A DNA stretch of 64,000 nt from Urbifossiella limnaea (GCF_007747215.1 NZ_CP036273.1:3208322-3272321); one strand, 5' to 3'; shown: positions 33,330 through 41,304, counted from the first letter of the stretch. Program-made: numbers and translations. The notes: generated by a model from the sequence alone, not told the origin.

Positions 33330-36300
33330 CTAATCAAGCAAAGTCCTGGAGGGGCGGAACCCGACCGTGATGTCGCCGTAGGACGGCCGGACGCTGCCGC
33401 GGAGCGCACACCGCAGGAGCTCCCGCGTGCTGCTGAATGAGCCACCACGAAGAAGTCTGTTTAATTGTTCATTAATCTCAAGATACTGTGCGTTCTCCCT
33501 ATCCTCCACCTGCCCCGTCGCGTACGGCACGGCCGGGTCCTCCACCCACTCCAGCACGTTCCCCAGCATATCAAACAGACCCAGGTCGTTCGGCTTCAGC
33601 CGACCCACCGGCCACGACCGGTCGTCCGCATTCCTCAACCCCCACGCGTAGAACGGCAACAGCCCCTCCGGCCGGCCGAAGTACCGCCCCGTCACCGCAC
33701 CCGCCCGGCACCCATACTCCCACTCCACCTCCGTTGGCAGACGGTACCCCGTCAGACTCAGATGACCCTTCCGCATCGTCATCCCTTCCCCATACTCCCC
33801 CTTCGCATTCGGCTCGTAACACCACTGATCCTCCGGGATTCCTTCCCGATCGCTCAGCCAGTTGCAATACGCCGCCGCCTGATACCACTTCACCGACACC
33901 GCCGGCGAGTCCCCGTCCGGGCTGTACCGCTTCACCCACGAGTGACCCGGCCGGAACCGCAGGAACTGATCGACCGTCACCTCCTTCGTCGCGATCGCGA
34001 ACGACCGCACGATCCGCTTCCGGTGAGCCGGCTCGTTCACCTCCACCCGCCCCGGCTCCGTCGCCGGCGACCCCAGCGTGAACTCCTTCGGCTCACGGAT
34101 CACGGTGAACGCCTGCCCCTCCCCGTTCACGTACCATCCCTTCCCCGTCTTCGCCCCGTCGCCACCCTTCTTCGCCAGCCCCGCGTCGATCACCGCCACC
34201 GCCGCCGCCTGCCCCCACTTCTGCCGCAGCAGCCAGTCCAGCGACCCGTGCAGCCCCGCGTCCGCGTCCTCCTTGTAGAGCGTGAGGAGCTCCGCCGTCA
34301 GCCCCGCACGATCCGGCACCGCCGCGGGAGGGTACTCCCCCAGCGTCAGCAGCAACGCCCGCTTCGCCGACATGTCACCCTCCGCACGAAAACGCCCGAC
34401 CAGGGCGACCGGATCGACACCCACCCTCGCCGCCCGGTGCACCAGATAGCTCCGCACCGTCGGGTCCGGCGTGTGTTTGAAAAGCGGCCACACCGCCTCG
34501 GACTCCACCGGCGACAGCAGCACCGCCGCCGCGTTCGCCTGCCGCAGGGCCAGCGCCTCCTTCGCCTCCTCGACCCCGGTCGCCGTCTCCACGACCCGCA
34601 GAATGAACGCACCGACCCCCTTGAACGACGAGGCGTACACGGCGTAGCTCCCGTCTCCGGACGGGGTATAGTTGAGGAGCGCGTTCTCGCCGCCCCCGCC
34701 GTCGTCGTCCGCGGCCACTTCCTTCCCCGCCGCGTCCCGAACGGCCAGGTAAGAATCGAAGTCCGCGCTCTCCAGCGTCAGCCGGTACGACTTTCCGCCC
34801 AACAGCCGGACCTCAAACCGCTTCGCGGCCATCGCGGCCTTCGCCGTCGCGTGCTTCACCCGCAGGTCGGCAGCCGTGATCTCGCCCAGGTAGTCGGCCA
34901 CAGGCTTGTCCTCGGGCACCACCACCCGCCGGCCGAGTTCGGCCGTCAGCAGCGGCACTACCGCCGCCCGGTTCGTCGTGATTGCCCCGGCGAACAGGGC
35001 GTGGTGCCGGGCGTCCACCGTCACCGCCAGCTCCGCCAGCTCCGCCGGCCGGTCCGCGGCGTAGCGGGCCAACAGGTTCGCCGTCAGATCGAACCCCGAC
35101 GCCTCGGCCGACAGGGCGGACACCGCCAGCTTGCCCGACTCGATCCGCTCCCGTGACGCGGGGTAACGCTTCACCAGCGCCTGCAGCAGCGCCCCCCGCA
35201 CCGGCTCCAGCGCCGCCGACCACGCCACGAACTCGACCGGGTTGGCCTGCACCGCCGCCTCCGCCACCGCCGGGGCCAGCCCCGCCCACCGCGGGTCAGC
35301 CGGCGCCAACCCCGCCAGCGCGGCCGCCGCCCGCACCCGCCGCCCCGGAGCCGCCGACTCGTTCGCCAGCACCGCCCACAGCGGCGGCGACACGACCACG
35401 GCGTGCGGCTTCAGGGCGTCGCGGATCGGCAAGAGTTCCCCCGGCTGGCACGCCGGCAGGTACGCGGCGAGCTCCGCCGCCCGCCCCAGCTCGTCGGGGA
35501 GCAGCGCCAGCCGGGCGTGGAGCCCTGCCGGCGTGGTCACCGGCTGCGCGGCCAGCTCGACCAGACGCGGCCGGGCCAGGTCGCGGAGGTCGGTGAGGTC
35601 GGCGACGATCCGCGGCACCGCCGCCGGGTCCGCCCCGGCCAGCGAATCGACCAGCGCCGCCGCCCGGGTTTCCCGCTCCTTCTGCCGGGTCGTCTCGTCC
35701 GCGGCGATCCGGTCCTGTTCCCGCCGCGCCTGCACCTGCACGGCCGTGACCCCGCCGCCGATCGCCACCAGCACCACCACCCCGGCCAGCACCAGTTGCA
35801 CCCGCCGCCGCTTCCGCTGCTCCTCGGCCTTCGCCTCGGCCGCCGCCCGGTCCGTCTCCGCCTGCCGCAGCCGCGCCTCCACCCCGGCCCGGTACGCCGC
35901 CAGCTCCGCCGCCACCACCGTCCCGTCGGCCGGGCGGTCCGTCGGCCGCGGGCTCAGGCACTGCTTTGCCAGCGATAGCAGGTCCGAGTCGGCCCCGCAG
36001 GCGTCGAGCCGGGCGAAGGGATCGGACAGGTCGCCGGCCCGGGCCTTCGCCATCACCTCGGCCGTAGTCGCGCCGGTGAACGTTCGCTTCCCGGTCAGCA
36101 CCTCGCACAGGACGCCGCCGAGGGCAAACACGTCGGCCCGGGCGTCCACGTCCTCGCCCCGGGCCTGCTCCGGGGCCATGTACGCCGGCGTCCCCATCAC
36201 CGCCCCGGCCACCGTCAGCGCCGCCGCCCGGACCTCCAGCGCCGTCTCCCGCACCCCCGGCCCGTCGGCCGGCCGCTCCTCCTCCCGCTCCCGGGCCAGC

Positions 36301-36890
36301 CCCCAGTCCATCACCTGCACCTCGCCGAACGCCCCGACCATGACGTTCGCCGGCTTCAGGTCGCGGTGGATCACCCCCTGCGAGTGGGCGAACCCGACCG
36401 CCTGGGCGATCTGCTCGACGACGCCGACGAACCGCGGCCGGTCGTCGGCCAGGTCGGGACGGTCGGCGAGTAGCGCCGCCAGCGTCCGGCCGCGGACCAG
36501 CTTCATCGCCAGGAACGGGGAGCCCTCGGCCAGGGTGCCGAGCTCGTAGGCCGGCGGGATGCCGGGGTGGGCCAGCCGGCCGGTGATCCGCGCCTCGCGG
36601 ACGAACCGCTCGGCCTCCTCGCCCGCCTCGTGCCCGGGGAGGAGTACCTTGACGGCGACCTCGCGGCCGAAGGCGAGGTCGGTGGCAGCGAGCACCCGGC
36701 CCATGCCGCCGCGGGCGATCTCGCCGGTGACGGCGTACCCGGGCACGTCGAGGAGCCCGTCGGGCCGCGCCCCCGCGGGCCGGCTACTCGGCTGGGTGCC
36801 AGCGGGGTCCGGGGCGGGGGCGGGGGTGTAGTCGCCGGTGGCGACCGGGTTGCGGATAGGGGCGGCCGGCTGCGTCCGGTCGTGAGACAT
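33330..36890 (-). CDS. Ser/Thr protein kinase with HEAT-like, PPC-like and FGE-like tail
   Basis: A 1186-residue protein. The kinase domain (about 50-330) is well formed: GGMGRVLAA, VAVKVLLP, HRDLKPANVMV, DWG in place of DFG, YMAPEQA. A transmembrane helix (about 358-382) is followed by alpha-helical repeats. A pre-peptidase-C-like beta domain (about 690-770) and a SUMF1/FGE-like C-terminal domain (about 925-1186) complete it. The latter lacks the two FGE cysteines (GGSFSSTRELLR where FGE has two Cys), so it is a binding or structural module. The start at 36890 fits MSHDRTQPAAPI before the linker. It is carried inside the island, which is unusual cargo. It could sense or act on surface ligands; the role is unknown. 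Confidence 0.87.
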   Translation of the reverse strand: MSHDRTQPAAPIRNPVATGDYTPAPAPDPAGTQPSSRPAGARPDGLLDVPGYAVTGEIARGGMGRVLAATDLAFGREVAVKVLLPGHEAGEEAERFVREARITGRLAHPGIPPAYELGTLAEGSPFLAMKLVRGRTLAALLADRPDLADDRPRFVGVVEQIAQAVGFAHSQGVIHRDLKPANVMVGAFGEVQVMDWGLAREREEERPADGPGVRETALEVRAAALTVAGAVMGTPAYMAPEQARGEDVDARADVFALGGVLCEVLTGKRTFTGATTAEVMAKARAGDLSDPFARLDACGADSDLLSLAKQCLSPRPTDRPADGTVVAAELAAYRAGVEARLRQAETDRAAAEAKAEEQRKRRRVQLVLAGVVVLVAIGGGVTAVQVQARREQDRIAADETTRQKERETRAAALVDSLAGADPAAVPRIVADLTDLRDLARPRLVELAAQPVTTPAGLHARLALLPDELGRAAELAAYLPACQPGELLPIRDALKPHAVVVSPPLWAVLANESAAPGRRVRAAAALAGLAPADPRWAGLAPAVAEAAVQANPVEFVAWSAALEPVRGALLQALVKRYPASRERIESGKLAVSALSAEASGFDLTANLLARYAADRPAELAELAVTVDARHHALFAGAITTNRAAVVPLLTAELGRRVVVPEDKPVADYLGEITAADLRVKHATAKAAMAAKRFEVRLLGGKSYRLTLESADFDSYLAVRDAAGKEVAADDDGGGGENALLNYTPSGDGSYAVYASSFKGVGAFILRVVETATGVEEAKEALALRQANAAAVLLSPVESEAVWPLFKHTPDPTVRSYLVHRAARVGVDPVALVGRFRAEGDMSAKRALLLTLGEYPPAAVPDRAGLTAELLTLYKEDADAGLHGSLDWLLRQKWGQAAAVAVIDAGLAKKGGDGAKTGKGWYVNGEGQAFTVIREPKEFTLGSPATEPGRVEVNEPAHRKRIVRSFAIATKEVTVDQFLRFRPGHSWVKRYSPDGDSPAVSVKWYQAAAYCNWLSDREGIPEDQWCYEPNAKGEYGEGMTMRKGHLSLTGYRLPTEVEWEYGCRAGAVTGRYFGRPEGLLPFYAWGLRNADDRSWPVGRLKPNDLGLFDMLGNVLEWVEDPAVPYATGQVEDRENAQYLEINEQLNRLLRGGSFSSTRELLRCALRGSVRPSYGDITVGFRPSRTLLD

Positions 36891-37132
36891 CGGGGCGACC
36901 TCGGGGGACCGCCCGATGCTAACACGACGGATCGAGGCCGGCAACGGGCGGGACTCGCCGCGACGCGGCTGCGGATGCTTGAGTGAATGCGGTGGCGGCC
37001 GGCTCTCGCCCGGACGCACAATCTACCGGCCAAGCCGCTACGGGTGAAAGCACGGCCCGGCGTCGGTCTGGTGAGGCTCGAATTGTGGGGACTTTGGGGA
37101 CGGTTTCACCGGGTGACGACCCGAGTTCGTTG

Positions 37133-37366
37133 TCACGCCCCCGCCCCACCCCCTGCCGCGACGAGGGCGAGAATGGCCCGTCGGATCGGCTCGGGGAGAG
37201 TCGGCCATGCCGCGGCCACGGCGGCCAGATCGGGGTCGGCGAGGCGGGTCGTGAGTAGCGGGGAAGGGGAGTGCGTCGGATTCTGCGTCGCGCTGCCGGC
37301 CGGAACGCAGGAAATACTAGGATTCGTAACGATTTCGCCGGCGGGTTCGAGTCCCACCTTGGCCAC
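37133..37366 (-). pseudogene. Detached C-terminal tail of the island integrase (intC)
   Basis: A 77-codon open frame that begins exactly on the right att core with GTG GCC AAG..., reading xAKVGLEP in the same frame as residues 432-439 of the integrase. It continues AGEIVTNPSISC ... and ends in DPDLAAVAAAWPTLPEPIRR followed by a short hydrophobic helix, a type of end I recall from planctomycete recombinases. It has no ribosome site of its own. In an excised circle the two parts join seamlessly to give a 508-residue integrase. It is therefore not a free gene in this state. Confidence 0.8.
37343..37366 (+). repeat. att direct repeat, right copy
   Basis: A 24-bp perfect copy of 22199-22222 (tRNA-Leu 3' end). 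It marks the right boundary of the island. The chromosome resumes at 37,367 with the likely original tRNA-Leu downstream sequence. Confidence 0.93.
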
Positions 37367-37383
37367 ACACTTCGAAAACGATG

Positions 37384-37412
37384 CGGGCCGCGCCGGTGTG
37401 CGGCGCGGCCCG
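37384..37412. terminator. tRNA terminator hairpin (probably formerly shared)
   Basis: A perfect 12-bp stem (37384-37395 / 37401-37412) with loop GTGTG, just past tRNA-Arg on the minus strand and followed there by CATCGTTTTCG. Before the island inserted it would also have followed tRNA-Leu on the plus strand by about 20 bp. Confidence 0.75.
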
Positions 37413-37414
37413 AG

Positions 37415-37487
37415 TGCCCCCGGTGCGAATTGAACGCACGACCCCCAGTTTAGGAAACCGGTGCTCTATCCCCTGAGCTACGGGGGC
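37415..37487 (-). tRNA. tRNA-Arg (anticodon CCT)
   Basis: A 73-nt tRNA. The acceptor GCCCCCG (5' at 37487) pairs with CGGGGGC (37416-37422), discriminator A. The anticodon loop TTCCTAA between CCGGT and ACTGG gives CCT, decoding AGG. CCA is not encoded. It was probably convergent with tRNA-Leu before the island separated them. Confidence 0.95.
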
Positions 37488-37578
37488 ATACCTTTCCTGT
37501 TATAGCACTGCGGGCGGCGCGCACCAACGCCTGCCAGACACCACCCCCCGACGCCGGGTTCGCCGGCCCCGAGGCCCG

Positions 37579-38769
37579 ATGGGTGCCGGCTCCTTCTTCC
37601 TCCTCGCCGCGCTCGCCGCCGGGCAGCCGGACCGACCCACGTTCGAAGCCGTCGGCCCCGCGGCCGAGCGGTCCGTCGGGCGGCTCGTGCGGCTAGCCGA
37701 CGGCCGGGCCGCACTCGACACCGCAGACGGGGAGGTGACGGTCACCGACCTGGTGAGTCTGCGGCGCGTCGGGGTGCCGCGGCCGGCGTTCCCACGAGGT
37801 CCGGGGCTCCTTACTACGACCGACGACCGCGTCCCCGGCCGGCTCGTCGGCGGTGGGGCCGAGGTGCTGCGGTTCCAGGCGGCCGGCGTCGAGGAGCCGT
37901 GGGCGGTGCCGCTGCCGGCGGTCGCGGTGTCGTGGCTCGGGACGCAACCCGCCGGCACGCCGCCAGACCCCGCCCGCATGACGTGGCTCGGCCCGACCCG
38001 CAAGCGCGACGTACTCCGCTTCCGCAACGGCGACACCACCGCGGGCACGGTCGTCGGCTTTGCGGCCGACGGAGACGCGGTCACGTTCAAGCCGGACGCC
38101 GGGGAGGAGCGGGCGGTGCCGCTCGCCACCGTCGGTGCGGTCGCGTTCAACCCGGCGCTGGCGTCGGCCCGGCGGCCGAAGGGGGCGTACACCCTCGCCG
38201 TCCTCCGCGACGGGACGCGACTCCACCTCGTCGGGGCGAGTGCGGACGAGACGACACTCCGCGGCAAGACGCTGTTCGGGCCGGCGGTCGAGCTTCCGAT
38301 GTCGCGGGTGGTCGCGCTCGACACGCTGCGCGGGAAGGCGACCGAACTGTCGGCGATGCGGCCGAAGGCGGAGCAGGGCGGGTTCCTCGGCGTGGTTTGG
38401 CCGTGGGCCGCGGACCGCACGGTGCGGGGCGAGCCGCTGTCGCTGCTCACGGCGAACGGCGTCGAGACGTTCGACCGCGGGCTGGGCACGCACCCGCGCA
38501 CGGTGCTGACCTTCGAGCTCGGAGGGAAGTACCGCCGGTTCGAGTCACTCGTCGGTCTCGACCCCGTGACCGGGCGGCAGGGGCGAGCGGTCGTTCGCGT
38601 CGCCGTCGACGGCAAGGACGTGGGCACGGTTGAACTGATACCCGGCCCCGCGGTTTCGGTGCGTCAGGAGCTGGCAGGGGCTCGGCAGATGGCGTTGACG
38701 GTCGACAGCGGGCCGGCGGGGGACGTGCAGGCGGACGTGAACTGGGCCGACGCGCGGCTGGTCGAGTAG
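37579..38769 (+). CDS. Secreted protein with NPCBM carbohydrate-binding-like domain
   Basis: A 396-residue protein with a short signal peptide (to about residue 15). The middle is beta-rich repeats of an unrecognised type (RLADGRAALDT, VLRFRNGDTTAG, AVLRDGTRLHL). The C-terminal 130 residues match the NPCBM/NEW2 domain: GVETFDRGLGTHPRTVLTFE, the GGKYRRFESLVGLD strand pair and the closing VNWADARLVE. It would bind glycans at the cell surface. No catalytic residues were recognised. It is followed by a SUKH-family gene 44 bp downstream, possibly cotranscribed. Confidence 0.8.
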   Translation: MGAGSFFLLAALAAGQPDRPTFEAVGPAAERSVGRLVRLADGRAALDTADGEVTVTDLVSLRRVGVPRPAFPRGPGLLTTTDDRVPGRLVGGGAEVLRFQAAGVEEPWAVPLPAVAVSWLGTQPAGTPPDPARMTWLGPTRKRDVLRFRNGDTTAGTVVGFAADGDAVTFKPDAGEERAVPLATVGAVAFNPALASARRPKGAYTLAVLRDGTRLHLVGASADETTLRGKTLFGPAVELPMSRVVALDTLRGKATELSAMRPKAEQGGFLGVVWPWAADRTVRGEPLSLLTANGVETFDRGLGTHPRTVLTFELGGKYRRFESLVGLDPVTGRQGRAVVRVAVDGKDVGTVELIPGPAVSVRQELAGARQMALTVDSGPAGDVQADVNWADARLVE

Positions 38770-38813
38770 CTCTGACCGCCGGCGTCGCGTCGGCGGCTCG
38801 AGGCGGTGCAGAA

Positions 38814-39383
38814 ATGAAAGCCACCCTCACCACGCGACTTCGCGAACTCGGGTTCGCCCTGCCGGCCGAGGCGGTCACCCCCACCCTCGGATTGGTCCGT
38901 GGCTACGAGGAGCAATTCGGGCTGACGCTCCCGAAAGACTACCGGACCTTCTTGTCGAAGCACGCCGGCGTCCGCGGGCTGGCGTCCTGCCCGCTGTTGG
39001 AACCGACGCCGTTCGGCAACGCCGAGTGCATCGACTACTTCTTCGGGTTCGAGCCGGACGGCCTCGCGGACGCGACGGAGCTGATCGAGGGCGCCCCCGA
39101 CGTCGTCGCGCTGGGCTACACGCCGCTCGGCCGGATGTTCTGGCTGTTCTGCGCGGAGCCGTACCGCGGGCATGTGTTCGTTCACGACCACTACGGCCGC
39201 TCGGCCTGGCCGGACGACGAGTTCCGGAAGTGGCCGAACCTGGCCCCCGAGATTCATCACTACCTGGACCTGCGTCGAACCGGCAGGCTGCCGCCCAAGC
39301 CGCCCGGGTTCGAGAACCTGTACCTCGCGGCGCGGAGCTTTACCGAGTTCGTCGAGCGGTTGGAACCGTACCGAAGTGAGTGA
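38814..39383 (+). CDS. SMI1/KNR4 (SUKH) family protein
   Basis: A 189-residue protein. YEEQFGLTLPKDYRTFLSKH is the helix-strand opening of the SUKH fold, followed by a middle part with GYTPLGRMFWLF and VFVHDHYG strands. SUKH proteins often act as immunity proteins against nuclease toxins or as scaffolds. No toxin gene is adjacent, so a general regulatory role is equally possible. Convergent with rpsI across a terminator. Confidence 0.78.
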   Translation: MKATLTTRLRELGFALPAEAVTPTLGLVRGYEEQFGLTLPKDYRTFLSKHAGVRGLASCPLLEPTPFGNAECIDYFFGFEPDGLADATELIEGAPDVVALGYTPLGRMFWLFCAEPYRGHVFVHDHYGRSAWPDDEFRKWPNLAPEIHHYLDLRRTGRLPPKPPGFENLYLAARSFTEFVERLEPYRSE

Positions 39384-39398
39384 GCCGGGCGCGTGAAA

Positions 39399-39426
39399 AC
39401 GCCCACCCGGTTTGACGGGTGGGCGT
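39399..39426 (-). terminator. Terminator after rplM-rpsI
   Basis: A perfect 11-bp stem (39399-39409 / 39416-39426), followed on the minus strand by GTTTTCAC, 18 bp after the rpsI stop. Confidence 0.8.
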
Positions 39427-39444
39427 GATCGGGGGGCGTGACGC

Positions 39445-40038
39445 TTAGCGCTTCGAGAACTGCGTGCCACGACGGGCGCCGCGGAGGCCGTACTTCTTAC
39501 GCTCCTTCATGCGGGCGTCGCGGGTGAGGAAGCCGCTGTCGCGGAGCTTCTTCACCATGCCGCCGGCCTCGTCCAGCGGGGCCGCGGCGGCGTCGGCGCT
39601 CGGGGCCGCGGCCGGGGCGGCCACCAGCGCCCGGGCCTTCTCCCGCTCCTTCTTCTCGTCGCGGTACAGCTTCACCACCGTCGTGCGGTGGAACACGTAC
39701 CGCTTCTGGTCCTCGGCCGGGCTGAACATCGTCTTGATGGCCCGGGCCAGCCCTTGGCACACGGCCCCGGCCTGGCCGGTGATGCCGCCGCCGTTGGCAA
39801 GCACGATCACGTCCACCCGGTTCACCTGGTCGGTGACCTTCAGCGGCCCGAGCACCGCGGCCCGGTCCTTGTCCTCGGTGAAGTAGTCGTCCAGCGCCCG
39901 GCCGTTGATCGTGATGCTCCCCTTGCCCTCGGTCACGCGCACCCGCGCGACCGCACTCTTCCGCCGGCCGGTGCCGATGTAGTACGTCTTCGCTTCCTTC
40001 GCCGCGGGCTTCTTCTCGGCGGGCTTCTTCTCGGCCAT
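39445..40038 (-). CDS. rpsI: Ribosomal protein uS9, with internal insertion
   Basis: A 197-residue 30S subunit protein whose C-terminal tail reaches the P-site tRNA. YYIGTGRRKSAVARVRV, GGGITGQAGAV and the invariant basic end RGTQFSKR are clear. It is longer than the usual 130 residues: a 16-residue Lys/Ala N-terminal extension and about 55 extra residues (about 112-165, VVKLYRDEKKEREKARALVA then an Ala/Pro stretch) before LRDSGFLTRDAR. The insertion lies in the helical region on the solvent side by comparison with the bacterial fold. It follows rplM by 41 bp, the common order. Confidence 0.95.
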   Translation of the reverse strand: MAEKKPAEKKPAAKEAKTYYIGTGRRKSAVARVRVTEGKGSITINGRALDDYFTEDKDRAAVLGPLKVTDQVNRVDVIVLANGGGITGQAGAVCQGLARAIKTMFSPAEDQKRYVFHRTTVVKLYRDEKKEREKARALVAAPAAAPSADAAAAPLDEAGGMVKKLRDSGFLTRDARMKERKKYGLRGARRGTQFSKR

Positions 40039-40079
40039 GGTCGGGGGGTCCGTGGGTCGGGGTGTGCGGGGTGCGGGCC

Positions 40080-40511
40080 TCAGCTCAGCTTCAGTTCCTG
40101 CGGCTGCTGGGCCTGGTGCGGGTGCTGGTCGCCGGCGTAGATGCGGAGCTTCGTCAGCTGCTTGTACGCCTGCGGGCCGCGCGGCATCATCCGCTTCACC
40201 GCCCGGCGGATAATTTCTTCCGGCTTCCGGGCCAGCATCTCCTTCGCCGGGGTGACCTTCTGCCCGCCGGCGTAGTGGCTGTAGTCCTGGTAGCTCTTCT
40301 GGTCCCACTTCTTGCCGGTGAACTGCACCTTCTCGCAGTTCACCACCACCACGAAGTCGCCGGTGTCGCAGTGGGGCGTGTACTCGGGCTTGTGCTTGCC
40401 GCGGAGGACGTTGGCGATGAGCACCGCCAGCCGGCCGACGACCAGGTCGGTAGCGTCCACGACGTACCACTTTTGCGTAACCGTCGAAGCCTTCGCCATT
40501 GTCGTGGACAT
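40080..40511 (-). CDS. rplM: Ribosomal protein uL13
   Basis: A 143-residue 50S assembly protein. WYVVDATDLVVGRLAVLIAN, the GDFVVVVNCEKVQFTGKK core, YQDYSHYAGGQK and AVKRMMPRGPQAYKQLTKLR are typical. The last 15 residues (GDQHPHQAQQPQELKLS) match the normal end. First gene of the rplM-rpsI operon. A second in-frame ATG at 40499 is also possible as the start, four codons in. Confidence 0.97.
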   Translation of the reverse strand: MSTTMAKASTVTQKWYVVDATDLVVGRLAVLIANVLRGKHKPEYTPHCDTGDFVVVVNCEKVQFTGKKWDQKSYQDYSHYAGGQKVTPAKEMLARKPEEIIRRAVKRMMPRGPQAYKQLTKLRIYAGDQHPHQAQQPQELKLS

Positions 40512-40689
40512 CGCTCACCCGTGCCGTGTGTCGCGCCCGGAAACGAACAAACCGCCGGGGGGCGGCCGATCCGGAAGACAGTCATCCTAGACCGGCCGGT
40601 GCGACCGTCAAGCCGGAACCGCGGAAAGGTTTTGCCCGGACGGCCGAAACCAGGTATAGAGAAGTCCCCACTTCCGGAGCCCGCACCCG

Positions 40690-41304
40690 ATGAGTACCGC
40701 GTCCTACCCCGCCGCGCAGCACCCCTACGGCCTCCCGATGGGGACCGTCCGCGGGTTCATGTCGCTGCTGATCTGCTCGTTCTTCTGGATTTTTCTGCTG
40801 CTGCCGGACAGCTCCGGCCTGCCGCACACGGCCCCGCTCGGGCACTTCTTCCTGCTCACGCTCGTGTTCATGGCGTTCGCCTCGCACCAGCACACGAACT
40901 CGCCCGAGGGCTCCGAGTTCCTGCCGTGGATCATCCGCATCGTGTTCGTGTTCGGCAGCATCGGCGTCGTCGGCTACACGGCGTACGCCCACCCGGACCG
41001 CCTCGCCACCCGGCTGACGCCGAACGCCAGCGAACTCGGCCAGTGGCCGGTCCTCCTCGGCACGCTGTCGGCCGGGTTCGCGGTCGGCCTCCTGAGTCGC
41101 AAGCTCATGGGGCGTAACAACAACCTGTTCATGACGATCCGCGGCTGGACCGGCGTCATCGCCTCGTTGCTGCTCATCGCGGAGACGGTGTTCCAGTTCG
41201 CCATCCGGCCGAGCCTGTCGGAGCCGCCGTCGGACGCGGCCATGAAGGTGTGGGAGGGCGTCATCATCGCCTTCGTCTCCGCCTACTTCGGCACCCGCGT
41301 GTGA
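40690..41304 (+). CDS. Integral membrane protein, unknown function
   Basis: A 204-residue protein with five or six predicted membrane helices: about 22-42 (FMSLLICSFFWIFLLLP), 50-66, 80-100 (IIRIVFVFGSIGVVGYTAYA), 118-134, 145-165 (WTGVIASLLLIAETVFQFAI), and an amphipathic C-terminal stretch. No family motif recognised. Divergent from rplM with 178 bp between, and its 3' end overlaps the convergent transporter gene by 22 bp. Confidence 0.6.
   Translation: MSTASYPAAQHPYGLPMGTVRGFMSLLICSFFWIFLLLPDSSGLPHTAPLGHFFLLTLVFMAFASHQHTNSPEGSEFLPWIIRIVFVFGSIGVVGYTAYAHPDRLATRLTPNASELGQWPVLLGTLSAGFAVGLLSRKLMGRNNNLFMTIRGWTGVIASLLLIAETVFQFAIRPSLSEPPSDAAMKVWEGVIIAFVSAYFGTRV

Larger units (their letters stand above)
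22199..37366. mobile_element. 15.1 kb integrative island in tRNA-Leu
   Basis: The island is bounded by perfect 24-bp direct repeats at 22199-22222 (inside tRNA-Leu) and 37343-37366. Content, reading leftward: kinase with FGE-like tail, two zinc-ribbon proteins, type IIG-like restriction-modification enzyme, excisionase-like HTH, winged-helix-like protein, Prim-Pol/DUF3987 replication protein, tyrosine integrase. All are on the minus strand except a nested IS630. No conjugation, capsid or packaging gene is seen, so it is best called a self-integrating, possibly satellite- or plasmid-like element with a defence cargo. Integration separated tRNA-Leu from a terminator hairpin and from a convergent tRNA-Arg that now lie to its right. 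Confidence 0.9.

Noticed and set aside
33330-36890. Second true formylglycine-generating enzyme
   Set aside because: Both catalytic cysteines are absent in the SUMF1-like domain; only the protein at 3446-4519 retains them.
22199-37366. Prophage
   Set aside because: No capsid, portal, terminase, tail or lysis gene is visible; the element looks like an integrative island or satellite.
37343-37366. Truncated tRNA-Leu pseudogene
   Set aside because: Only the 24-bp 3' part is present and it is the att copy produced by integration, not a decayed gene.
36919-37368. 149-codon minus-strand ORF starting MWPRWDSNPP across the right att site
   Set aside because: It is another frame over the att core (WPRWDSNP is an antisense tRNA translation) and overlaps the detached integrase tail; there is no ribosome site or coherent fold.
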